Source: Streptomyces sp. SolWspMP-5a-2 (GTDB lineage Bacteria > Actinomycetota > Actinomycetes > Streptomycetales > Streptomycetaceae). From it: 37,931 nt of DNA. Position 1 is the stretch's first letter, and every line of letters begins with the position of its first letter. The position numbers were made by a program, and so were the translations under genes. The DNA lies in NCBI RefSeq assembly GCF_900091845.1, contig NZ_FMCI01000254.1:1-37931 (forward strand), written 5' to 3'. Positions 8,094 to 15,386 of the stretch are shown here, one piece after another. The notes below the pieces were generated by a model. It searched no databases, had not been told where the DNA came from, and saw nothing but the letters and a program-made list of their open reading frames with translations.

Positions 8094-8239
8094 GGCGTCC
8101 ACCCGTCACTGTGCGGTCCCCGAGGGGTTGCGCGCTCCGCCGAGAACGTCGTCAGGTCGTCGGGTCCGGGGCCTGGCGGGCGCCCCGCCGCCGCTGCGGC
8201 CGGGCCGGTCGCCGGTCACCCGGACCGTTCCGGGCCGTA

Positions 8240-8268
8240 AGTAAAGACAGGGTCGCAACGGATGTCAA
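8240..8268 (-). promoter_or_regulatory. Vegetative-type promoter for ABC/GNAT operon
   Basis: On the minus strand TTGACA (8268-8263) and TTTACT (8245-8240) are separated by exactly 17 bp. This is a strong -35 and an acceptable -10 for a HrdB-type sigma factor. The predicted start near 8233 gives a 140-nt untranslated region before the leader ORF. Confidence 0.6.
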
Positions 8269-8293
8269 CGCCGGTCCAGGTGCTGGACCTTCG

Positions 8294-9169
8294 TCACGGG
8301 CGGACGGTGTGCGCGGGCCAGTCGAGGATGCGGACGGCCGCGCCCGCGGATTCGAGTCCGCGGCAGCGGGCGCGGTGCCGGCGTTCGACGCCGTCCAGGT
8401 CGAGGTGGGTGCCGAAGGCCGGGTGGGCGGTGATCCGGCGGGCGTAGGACCAGAGGGCGGGGTGGTCGGCGATGCGGTGGACGGCGGTGGCGTCGAGGTG
8501 CTGGCGGTGCACGGTGTCGAGGTGGACCAGGGTCGTCCAGACCTCGGCGTCCGCGGCGGTGAGGTGCTCCCTGAGCATGTACGCGCGGCCGTCGAGCCAG
8601 CGGTCGAGGGCGCCGAGGGTCTCCAGCAGGGTGTCGAGCGCGTCGTCCCGGTCGTCCTGCTCCCCCTGGGCGGCCCCGGCCCGCTGCGCCGCCTCGTCCA
8701 CGCCCTGCCGGCACATCCGCTCGACGGCCTCGATCTCCGAGTCGGCGCCGTGCGGGTAGGGGGCGGGTCCGGTGCCGCCGAGGCGGGAGAGGTCGCGGGT
8801 GATGTCGGGGGCGTGGGTGCTGACGATCCGCCCGGACCAGGCGTCGCTCAGCACGGGCCCGAGGGCGGGTCCCGGGTAGCGGTGGGCGCTGGCCTCGTAG
8901 AGCGGGCGCAGGACGGCGTGGCCGCGCTCGGGGTCGTCGGGGACGGCGGGCAGGAAGGTGACCGGACAGTCGGTGCCGAGGCCGAGCAGGCTGTGCACGA
9001 CGGCGATGCGGAGGCCGTCGGGACAGGCGGTGGACAGGTGCAGCCGGTAGCGGCCGGGCACGGCGTAGTGCCCGCTGCGCGCGTCCCGCCCGATGCGGCC
9101 GCGGAAGGCGGGGGCGGTTCCCGCGCCGGTGTGGACGGTGGCGTGGCTGGTCAGCGGTGTGACGGTCAT
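8294..9169 (-). CDS. Glutathionyl-hydroquinone-reductase-like (Xi-class) GST
   Basis: This 291-aa protein has the thioredoxin-fold start of Xi-class GSTs: a YRLHLSTACPDGLR segment where family members have CPWAHR, keeping the catalytic Cys but with CPDG in place of CPWA. The alpha-helical GST C-terminal domain follows (LREHLTAADAEVWTTLVHLD, DHPALWSYARRI). Such enzymes reductively remove thiols from quinone or aromatic thioethers. Actinomycetes use mycothiol rather than glutathione, so the natural thiol is uncertain. ATG 9169 has GGGGAG directly upstream; an in-frame upstream ATG at 9238 runs through low-complexity sequence and is rejected. It is preceded by its own HIDL-type leader ORF and hairpin, so it belongs to the same sulfur-responsive group as the ABC and monooxygenase genes. 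Confidence 0.8.
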   Translation of the reverse strand: MTVTPLTSHATVHTGAGTAPAFRGRIGRDARSGHYAVPGRYRLHLSTACPDGLRIAVVHSLLGLGTDCPVTFLPAVPDDPERGHAVLRPLYEASAHRYPGPALGPVLSDAWSGRIVSTHAPDITRDLSRLGGTGPAPYPHGADSEIEAVERMCRQGVDEAAQRAGAAQGEQDDRDDALDTLLETLGALDRWLDGRAYMLREHLTAADAEVWTTLVHLDTVHRQHLDATAVHRIADHPALWSYARRITAHPAFGTHLDLDGVERRHRARCRGLESAGAAVRILDWPAHTVRP

Positions 9170-9240
9170 GGATCTCCCCGGGGGCGGGCGCGGACGTGCG
9201 CGCGCGGAAGCGACGTCGGACAACGGAGCCGGGTCCACCC

Positions 9241-9262
9241 GCGCCCGCGGCTGCGGGGGCGC
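9241..9262 (-). terminator. Candidate attenuator hairpin after GST leader
   Basis: GCGCCCGC (9241-9248) pairs with GCGGGGGCGC (9253-9262) with one bulged base and a 4-nt loop. It begins 16 nt after the leader stop codon in the transcript and lies about 70 nt before the GST start. An attenuator role is inferred from position. Confidence 0.45.
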
Positions 9263-9278
9263 GGGGGTGGGCGGGGGC

Positions 9279-9398
9279 TCAGGCCAGGGGGTCGATCGCG
9301 CTGCAGACGCGCAGCAGATCGATGTGCAGGCGGGAGGTCAGCAGCGACGGTCGGGGTGTGCGGCTCACACCGTCGACGGCCGGCTCAAGGCGCCTCAT
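9279..9398 (-). CDS. HIDL-type leader peptide of the GST gene (39 aa)
   Basis: A 39-codon ORF starts at ATG 9398 with AGGTAGGG five to six bases upstream. It carries RLHIDLLRVCSAI at residues 23-35, a very close match to the leader peptide family placed before actinomycete sulfur genes. An internal GTG at codon 11 could give a 29-residue version closer to the usual size but has no good Shine-Dalgarno. It is 109 nt upstream of the GST gene with a hairpin in between. It is one of three such leaders in about 4.4 kb. Confidence 0.8.
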   Translation of the reverse strand: MRRLEPAVDGVSRTPRPSLLTSRLHIDLLRVCSAIDPLA

Positions 9399-9540
9399 GT
9401 TTCCCTACCTGTTCACTAGGATTCCCATCTGGAGTGTCGGCCCGGGTGGGGACGGCGTCAAGGGGGCGTCCAGTGGGTGGCCGCGGGGGCGCGCGGACGG
9501 GTGGGGGACGGGGGATTCGTGCGGGTGGGGGCGCGCGTGC

Positions 9541-9613
9541 GGGCGCGGGTGGTCGGGGGCGCGCGAGCGGGAGTGGGCGGGCGGGCGCGGGTGGTCGAGA
9601 GCGCGCGAGCGGG
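9541..9613. repeat. Two-copy 42-bp-period GC repeat
   Basis: A 31-bp element at 9541-9571 recurs at 9583-9613 with two A/G differences. It sits in a very G-rich spacer (9420-9655) between the divergent GST leader and the GH43 gene. No ORF with convincing coding character covers it, and its function is unknown. Confidence 0.7.
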
Positions 9614-9658
9614 CGCGGGCGGGCGCGGGCGGGTGGGGCGCGGTCGTAGGCTCGGGGT

Positions 9659-10696
9659 GTGGCCGAGAACGGACGGACGACCGAACACTCCCTGCGTCTC
9701 CCCGACATGCCTCTGCACGACCCGTTCGTGGTCGCCGACGAGGAGACCCGCACCTACTACCTCTACACGTCCAACGAGCCCTCGGTGTCGGGGGTCGAGG
9801 GCGTCGGGACGATGGTCTACCGCAGCCGCGACCTGCGGGACTGGGCGCCGCCCGTGGTGGTGTTCCTGGTGTCGGAGCAGGACGGCGTCTGGGCGGCGGA
9901 CGGCGGTTGGGCCCCCGAGGTGCACAAGTGGCGTGGCCGGTACCACCTGTTCACGACCGTGCACGACGAACGGCGGCCGCTGCCGGTGGGACCGCAGGAC
10001 CGCTGGGGCGTCCCGTTCCGGCTGCCGGCCCACGCGCGCGGCACGATCACCGCCGTGTCCCGCTCGCCGCTCGGCCCGTTCACCGTGCTCTCCCCCGAAC
10101 GCCCCACTCCCCCGGCCCACTTGATGACTCTCGACGGCACGCTGTACGTCGATCCCGAGGGCGCGCCGTGGATGGTGTACGCGCACGAGTGGCTCCAGAC
10201 CGTCGACGGCACCATGGAGGCGGTGCGTCTCGATCCGGACGACCTGTCCCGCGCGGTCGGCGACCCGGTGTACCTCTTCAAGGGCTCGGACGCGTCCTGG
10301 CTCGGCGAGCGGATACCGGCCGGTGTCCCGCACCAGCTCCCGCCGTACGTGACCGACGGGCCCCAGCTGTACCGCTCCCCCGGCGGTCTCCTGGTCCTGC
10401 TCTGGTCGACGTACGAGAAGGACACGGCGGGTCCCGGGGGCAGCCTGAGCGGCGGCTACGTGCAGACGTACGCGGTCTCGGAGTCCGGTGGGCTGCGCGG
10501 CCCGTGGCGGCAGCGGCGCCCCCTGCTGCGGGAGGACAGCGGCCACGGCATGCTGTTCCGCACCTTCGAGGGCGAGCTGACGCTCATCGTCCACCGCCCG
10601 TTCGAGAACGCCCGGGGGAAGCTGTACGGCATGGAGTTCACCGCCGACGGCCTGCGGGTGGCGCGTCGCCGGGACGATCTGGACGGGGGCGGCTGA
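9659..10696 (+). CDS. GH43-type glycoside hydrolase (beta-propeller)
   Basis: This 345-aa protein matches the five-bladed propeller family GH43 (beta-xylosidases and alpha-L-arabinofuranosidases). The N-terminal LHDPFVVADE carries the catalytic-base Asp. A WAPEVHKWRGRY motif marks blade two, and TLDGTLYVDPEGAPWMVY holds the pKa-tuning Asp. The position of the catalytic acid reads VTDGPQL rather than EGP, a variant I have seen in some arabinan-type members. There is no signal peptide, so it is probably cytoplasmic and acts on imported oligosaccharides. The GTG at 9659 is the longest reasonable start but lacks a clear Shine-Dalgarno; a downstream ATG at codon 18 is too close to the catalytic Asp. 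The gene stands alone with a GC-rich spacer upstream. The exact sugar specificity cannot be read. Confidence 0.85.
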   Translation: MAENGRTTEHSLRLPDMPLHDPFVVADEETRTYYLYTSNEPSVSGVEGVGTMVYRSRDLRDWAPPVVVFLVSEQDGVWAADGGWAPEVHKWRGRYHLFTTVHDERRPLPVGPQDRWGVPFRLPAHARGTITAVSRSPLGPFTVLSPERPTPPAHLMTLDGTLYVDPEGAPWMVYAHEWLQTVDGTMEAVRLDPDDLSRAVGDPVYLFKGSDASWLGERIPAGVPHQLPPYVTDGPQLYRSPGGLLVLLWSTYEKDTAGPGGSLSGGYVQTYAVSESGGLRGPWRQRRPLLREDSGHGMLFRTFEGELTLIVHRPFENARGKLYGMEFTADGLRVARRRDDLDGGG

Positions 10697-10867
10697 GCAC
10701 CGTCCGAGCGGTGTCCGGGCGGGAGGCGCGACCGGCGGTCACCGCGCCCGCACTCCCCGTGGCCGCCCGCGTCCCGCAGGAGGGGGCGCGGCCGTCATCG
10801 CCGCCGAAGAGGGGGCGGACACACGAAAGGCAAGGAGAATCACTCTCCCTGCCGTACTCAAGGTATA

Positions 10868-10904
10868 GCGCATGGGGGGCCTTGCGGCAAGGCCCCCCAT
10901 GTGC
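10868..10904. promoter_or_regulatory. Rifamycin-associated element (RAE) inverted repeat
   Basis: A 14-bp perfect stem CATGGGGGGCCTTG / CAAGGCCCCCCATG with a CGG loop (10871-10901) extends to 17 pairs with one G-T wobble. Its core GGGGCCTTGCGGCAAGGCCCC fits the RAE inverted repeat that I recall from upstream of rifampin-inactivation genes in actinomycetes. It lies 133 bp before rox. The rest of the 10,697-11,036 spacer shows no ORF of note. Confidence 0.8.
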
Positions 10905-11036
10905 CGCAAAATCGCCCCTCGAAGCCGGAACCCGCGCAGATCGGTGCCGCGCGGACCCTGCCGTACGGGCGTCCGCGGGACAGGACCGCGCGCGGGGACC
11001 GGCCGGAACCCCGGATCTCGGTGAATGGGCGTAGTG

Positions 11037-12467
11037 ATGATTGACGTGATCGTGGTCGGCGGTGGGCCGACCGGCCTGATGCTGGCGTCCGAGCTGCGGC
11101 TGCACGGCGTGGAGGTGGTCGTGCTGGAGCGGCTGACCGAGCGGACCGGGCAGTCGCGCGGGCAGGGACTGCACACCCGCAGCGTCGAGATCATGGACCA
11201 GCGCGGCCTGCTGGACCGCTTCCTCGCGGTGAGCACGAAGTTCCAGACGGGCGGGTTCTTCGGCGGCGTCCACAAGCCGTGGCCCGAGCACCTGGACACC
11301 GCGCACCCCTACGGCCTCGCCACCCAGCAGCCGGTCACCGAACGGCTGCTGGAGGAGCGCGCCCTCGAACTCGGCACCGACATCCGGCGCGGCCACCAGG
11401 TCACCGGGCTGCGCCAGGACGACGACGGCGTGACCGTCGAGCTGGCGGACGGCGGCGTGCTGCGCTCCCGCTGGGCCGTCGGGTGCGACGGCTCCCGCAG
11501 CACGGTGCGCACGCTGCTCGGTGTCGGCTTCCCCGGCGAGCCCGCCAAGGTCGAGACGCTGCTCGGCGAGATGGAGCTGACCGAGGACCCGGCGACCATC
11601 GCCGCCGTCGGCGAGGAGGTCAGGAAGACCCAGCTGCGCTTCGGCGCCATGCCCCTCGGGGACGGTGTGTACCGAGTCGTGGTGGCCGCGGACGGGGTCG
11701 CCGAGGACCGTGCGGCCCCGCCCACCCTCGACGACTTCCGGCGGCAGCTCCGGGCGTTCTCCGGCACCGACTTCGGGGCCCGCGCGCCGCGCTGGCTCTC
11801 CCGGTTCGGCGACGCCACCCGGCAGGCCGAGCACTACAGGGTGGGCCGGGTGTTCCTGGCGGGCGACGCGGCGCACGTCCACCCGCCGACCGGCGGACAG
11901 GGCCTCAACCTCGGTGTCCAGGACGCGTTCAACCTCGGCTGGAAGCTGGCCGCCGCGGTCGTCGGCTGGGCGCCGCCCGGCCTGCTCGACAGCTACCACG
12001 CCGAGCGGCACCCGGTCGGCGCGCGGGTGCTCGACAACACCCGGGCCCAGATGACCCTGTTGGGCTCCGACCCGGGTGCGGTGGCGCTGCGCGGGCTGCT
12101 GTCCCGGCTGATGGACTTCGACGAGGTGAACGCGTACGTCACCGGGATGATCACCGCCGTCGGGGTCCGCTACGACCTCGGCGAGGGCCACGACCTCCTC
12201 GGCCGGCGCCTGCGCGACCTGCGTCTGAAGGACGGCCGCCTCTACGAACTCCTGCACGAGGGGCGGGGGTTGCTGCTCGACCGCACCGGGCGGCTCTCGG
12301 TGTCCGGCTGGGCCGACCGGGTCGACCACGTCGTCGATCCCGTCGCGGAGGAGGAACTGGACGCCCCCGCCCTGCTGTTGCGCCCCGACGGCCACATCGC
12401 GTGGGTCGGGGACGGGCAACCGGGGCTCGTCGACGCCCTCACCGCCTGGTTCGGCACCGGGAAGTGA
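11037..12467 (+). CDS. rox: Rifampin monooxygenase (class A FAD-dependent)
   Basis: The 476-aa flavoprotein begins MIDVIVVGGGPTGLML, the dinucleotide-binding GxGxxG fold for FAD. It has the DG-type motif AVGCDGSRSTVRTLLG and the GD motif VFLAGDAAHVHPPTGGQGLN. The ATQQPVTERLLEE, FDEVNAYVTGMI and LLLDRTGRLSVSGW segments agree closely with known Rox proteins. These hydroxylate rifamycins and linearise the ansa bridge, giving rifampicin resistance. The start at ATG 11037 is chosen by homology, since an in-frame ATG at 11025 would add four residues; no clear Shine-Dalgarno is visible at either. An RAE stands upstream, supporting rifamycin-responsive expression. The gene converges on an MFS exporter with only 15 bp between the stop codons. 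Confidence 0.93.
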   Translation: MIDVIVVGGGPTGLMLASELRLHGVEVVVLERLTERTGQSRGQGLHTRSVEIMDQRGLLDRFLAVSTKFQTGGFFGGVHKPWPEHLDTAHPYGLATQQPVTERLLEERALELGTDIRRGHQVTGLRQDDDGVTVELADGGVLRSRWAVGCDGSRSTVRTLLGVGFPGEPAKVETLLGEMELTEDPATIAAVGEEVRKTQLRFGAMPLGDGVYRVVVAADGVAEDRAAPPTLDDFRRQLRAFSGTDFGARAPRWLSRFGDATRQAEHYRVGRVFLAGDAAHVHPPTGGQGLNLGVQDAFNLGWKLAAAVVGWAPPGLLDSYHAERHPVGARVLDNTRAQMTLLGSDPGAVALRGLLSRLMDFDEVNAYVTGMITAVGVRYDLGEGHDLLGRRLRDLRLKDGRLYELLHEGRGLLLDRTGRLSVSGWADRVDHVVDPVAEEELDAPALLLRPDGHIAWVGDGQPGLVDALTAWFGTGK

Positions 12468-12482
12468 CGGAGACACCGGGGC

Positions 12483-14072
12483 TCACGCGTCGTCGGCCGG
12501 CCCCGGCAGCACCGCGCACACCACCACCGTCGTGACCAGGACCACGGCCGCGGCCGTCACCCAGGTGATCCGCATGGCCTGCGCGAACCCGTCGTGGGCC
12601 GCCCGCGCCACCAGGTGGGCCCGCGCTCCCCGGCCGTCGGCCGCGAGGTCCCGCGCCACCTGGAGGGTGCCCGCCACCGATCCGTTCGCGCGCCCCTCGC
12701 GTTCCGGGCCGAGGCCGTCGACCGCCGGGCCGATCCGGGACCGGTAGGCCGCGTTGAGCACGGAACCGAGGACGGCGGCCCCGAGCGAGGCGCCGACCTG
12801 GCGGAAGGTGTTGTTCACCGCGGAGGCCGCGCCGGACTCCGCGGCGGGCAGCGCGGCCACGATCGCCCCGGTCGACGGCGGGTGCACATGCGCGGTCCCC
12901 GCGCCGAACACGAACAGGTACGCCTCGAAGACCCAGACCGGCGTGGACCGGTCGACCGTCGCGAGGCCGAGCAGACCGGCCGCCATCACCGCGAGGCCGC
13001 CGGTGCAGACGGCCCGCACCCCGAACCGGGTGACGAGCCGCTGCACCCGCGGCGCGAAGATGATCAGGGAGGCCGCCAGCGGCAGCACGCACACGCCGGT
13101 CGCCAGCGGACCGTAGCCGCGCACGCTCTGGAGGTAGAAAGTGATGACGAAGGTGCCGCCGACCAGCGTGAAGTAGAGCACCCCGAGCGAGGTCGCCGCC
13201 GCCGCGAACCCGCGCTCCCTGAAGTACCGCACGTCCAGCGCCGGCCGGGGCACGCGCCGCTCCCACAGGACGAACGCGACGAGCAGCGCGAGGCCCGCGG
13301 CGAGCGGCAGCACCGCGTCCCGGTCCGTCCAGTCGTTCAGCTCACCGGCCCGGATCACCCCGTAGACCACGCCGAGCAGACCGAGTCCCGAGAGGGCGAT
13401 GCCCGGCAGGTCCGTGCGGCGGGCCGGGGCGGCGGCGGGGCCGCGGGTGTCCGGCACGACGAAGAACATCGCGACCAGGGTGACGAGGACGACGGGCACG
13501 TTGACCAGGAACACCGACCCCCACCAGAACCGCTCCAGCAGCGCGCCCCCGATGATCGGGCCGAGGGCGACGGCCACTCCGACCACCGCGGTCCACACGC
13601 CCAGCGCCCTGGTGCGCCGCTCGCCGGGGAAGACCGCGGAGACGACGGCCAGGGTCGCGGGCATGATGAGCGCCCCGGCCGCCCCCATCAGGGCGCGCAG
13701 GGCGATGAGTTGCTCCGGGGTCATGGCCCACGCCGACAGCGCGGAGGCGACGCCGAACAGGGCGATGCCCGCCAGGAGCGGCCTCCGGTGGCCGACCCGG
13801 TCGCCCAGCAGCCCCGAGCCCAGCAGGAGAGCGGCGTAGGTGAGCGTGTAGGAGTCGACGGCCCACTGCAACTGGCCGTGGTCCGCGCCGAGTCCGACGG
13901 GGGCGGGCTCGGCGAGGGTCTTCAGGGCGACGTTGAGGATGGAGTTGTCCATCGACACCAGCAGCACCGCGGACAGGACGACGGCGAGGACCAGGGTGTG
14001 GCGGGATTCACGGCCGGTCTCCTCGGACGTCCGCTGCGGCAGGTCGGGCGCGGCGGGGACGGATGCGCTCAC
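12483..14072 (-). CDS. DHA2-family MFS drug exporter (14 TM)
   Basis: This 529-aa transporter has the length and hydrophobic pattern of 14-TM DHA2 exporters. It shows motif A GLLGDRVGHRRPLL after TM2, an Arg in IALRALMGAAGALIMPA, and motif C GVAVALGPIIGGALLERF in TM5, which marks antiporters. The MDNSILNVAL segment in TM1 is typical of the EmrB/QacA type. GTG 14072 is used as start with GAGAGG about ten bases upstream. The gene runs in the same direction as the phosphonate-isoprenoid operon and lies 402 bp beyond its last gene. It could export that product or serve as a general drug pump beside rox. The sequence does not decide between them. Confidence 0.9.
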   Translation of the reverse strand: MSASVPAAPDLPQRTSEETGRESRHTLVLAVVLSAVLLVSMDNSILNVALKTLAEPAPVGLGADHGQLQWAVDSYTLTYAALLLGSGLLGDRVGHRRPLLAGIALFGVASALSAWAMTPEQLIALRALMGAAGALIMPATLAVVSAVFPGERRTRALGVWTAVVGVAVALGPIIGGALLERFWWGSVFLVNVPVVLVTLVAMFFVVPDTRGPAAAPARRTDLPGIALSGLGLLGVVYGVIRAGELNDWTDRDAVLPLAAGLALLVAFVLWERRVPRPALDVRYFRERGFAAAATSLGVLYFTLVGGTFVITFYLQSVRGYGPLATGVCVLPLAASLIIFAPRVQRLVTRFGVRAVCTGGLAVMAAGLLGLATVDRSTPVWVFEAYLFVFGAGTAHVHPPSTGAIVAALPAAESGAASAVNNTFRQVGASLGAAVLGSVLNAAYRSRIGPAVDGLGPEREGRANGSVAGTLQVARDLAADGRGARAHLVARAAHDGFAQAMRITWVTAAAVVLVTTVVVCAVLPGPADDA

Positions 14073-14136
14073 GGTCCTGGGTCCTCTCGGGGACGGGGGC
14101 GAGGGGTGGGGAGGCTCGACGGGCGGTGACGGTGAC

Positions 14137-14275
14137 GGGAGCGGATTCCGGGGGCGGGAGCGGGTTCCGGGGGCGGGAGCGGGTTCCGGGGGCGGGAGCG
14201 GGTTCCGGGAGCGGGTTTCGGGGCGGGAGCGGGTTCCGGGAGCGGGTTTCGGGGGCGGGAGCGGGTTTCGGGGGC
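14137..14275. repeat. 19-bp tandem repeat (six full units plus partial insertions)
   Basis: Units of GGGAGCGGGTTCCGGGGGC follow head to tail from 14137. The first three are spaced exactly 19 bp, and later ones carry short internal duplications and T-for-C changes. The array lies in the 402-bp spacer between the exporter gene and pepM. The remainder of the spacer (14,276-14,474) is C-rich with no convincing ORF. It could hold the exporter's promoter, though I cannot name clear -35/-10 boxes. Confidence 0.8.
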
Positions 14276-14474
14276 GGTCCGGGCCGCCCGCGCGTCACGG
14301 CACACACCGACCCGCGCGTCCTTATGTACCGAATCGCACCCCTCCCCGGCAACACCGCCATCCCCCACCGACACACCTCGCGCTCCGCGCACTCCCCCGG
14401 CGCGCACCTCCGCCTTCTCCTGCGCGCCTCCGCCCTGTCCCGCACGCCCTCACACCCGCCCGCCGCTCCCCCCT

Positions 14475-15386
14475 TCAGCGGCTCGGGGTGTTGCGCCGGG
14501 GGAGCCAGCGCGCTTCCGCCTCGGCGAGTTCGTCCTCGCCCTGGAGCGCGAAGACCTCGGCCAGCGGCGCCACCGTCCCCTCCACGTTCCGCAGGTGCTG
14601 TTCCGCGAAGATCGTCGACGCGGTGATCTGCATGGCGCGCAGCGCCGAGCGCATCAGGTGGTTGGCCCAGACGACGGTGGAGATGCCGTCCTCGGCGAAG
14701 ACCTCGGTGGGGGTCCGGTAGTAGGCGGTCGGCACGATGACGACGGGCAGCCGGTCCCCCCACTCCGCCTTGAACGCGCGGACCTCGCCCGCGTCGGCGC
14801 GGGCCGAGTGGACGAGGATCGCGTCGGCTCCGGCGCGCCGGTACAACTCGGCCCGGCGCAGCGCCTCGGCGAGCCCGAGGCCCGCGATCAGCGCCTCCGT
14901 CCTGGCCACGACGACGAAGTCCTGGTCCTGCTGCGACGCCTTCGCGGCGCCGATCTTCCCTGCGAACTCCTCGGCATCGGCCAGTGGTTGGGCGCCGCCG
15001 CGCACGAAACTGTTCGTCTTCGGGAACAGCTTGTCCTCGACGCAGACCCCGGCGACGCCGCGCTGTTCGAGCTTGCGGACCAGGCGCCGGACCGAGTTGA
15101 AGTTGCCGTAGCCGGTGTCGCCGTCGAGCAGGATCGGGATCCTGGTCGCGTCGCTCATGAACTCGGCGACCTCCAGGACCTGGGTCCAGCTCGCCTCGTT
15201 GCTGTCCCGGACCCCCAGCGCCGCCGCGATGGAGAGGCCGCTGGCCCAGATGCCCTCGAACCCGGCCTGTTCGACGAGCTTCGCCGACAGGCCGTTGTGC
15301 GCCTCCATGAGGAAGGTCAGCTCCGCGCGCTCCAGCAGGTGCCGGAGCGCGGCGGTCCTGCCGACCGTCCGGCCGGTGGCGGTCAT
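14475..15386 (-). CDS. pepM: Phosphoenolpyruvate mutase
   Basis: This 303-aa protein belongs to the isocitrate-lyase/PEP mutase superfamily. It carries the mutase-diagnostic motif EDKLFPKTNSF at residues 117-127, which separates true mutases from lyases. It also has RDSNEASW with the catalytic Asp61, and LLDGDTGYGN with the Mg-binding acidic residues at 88-90. It converts phosphoenolpyruvate to phosphonopyruvate, forming the C-P bond and committing carbon to phosphonate biosynthesis. The ATG at 15386 overlaps the stop of ppd by four bases. It is the last gene of the operon that also contains isoprenoid genes. All catalytic residues I can check are intact, so I expect an active enzyme. Confidence 0.95.
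   Translation of the reverse strand: MTATGRTVGRTAALRHLLERAELTFLMEAHNGLSAKLVEQAGFEGIWASGLSIAAALGVRDSNEASWTQVLEVAEFMSDATRIPILLDGDTGYGNFNSVRRLVRKLEQRGVAGVCVEDKLFPKTNSFVRGGAQPLADAEEFAGKIGAAKASQQDQDFVVVARTEALIAGLGLAEALRRAELYRRAGADAILVHSARADAGEVRAFKAEWGDRLPVVIVPTAYYRTPTEVFAEDGISTVVWANHLMRSALRAMQITASTIFAEQHLRNVEGTVAPLAEVFALQGEDELAEAEARWLPRRNTPSR

Noticed and set aside
7864..8244. A 126-codon plus-strand ORF between the ABC and GST genes
   Set aside because: It is Arg/Pro/Ser-rich without motifs and is opposite the leader ORF and promoter of the ABC operon.
10638..12476. A 612-codon minus-strand frame opposite rox
   Set aside because: Rox on the plus strand has all its flavin motifs. The antisense frame has none and would run through the RAE hairpin.
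14475..15386. Methylisocitrate lyase or isocitrate-lyase-type enzyme instead of PEP mutase
   Set aside because: The EDKLFPKTNSF loop is that of mutases, and the gene is coupled to phosphonopyruvate decarboxylase.
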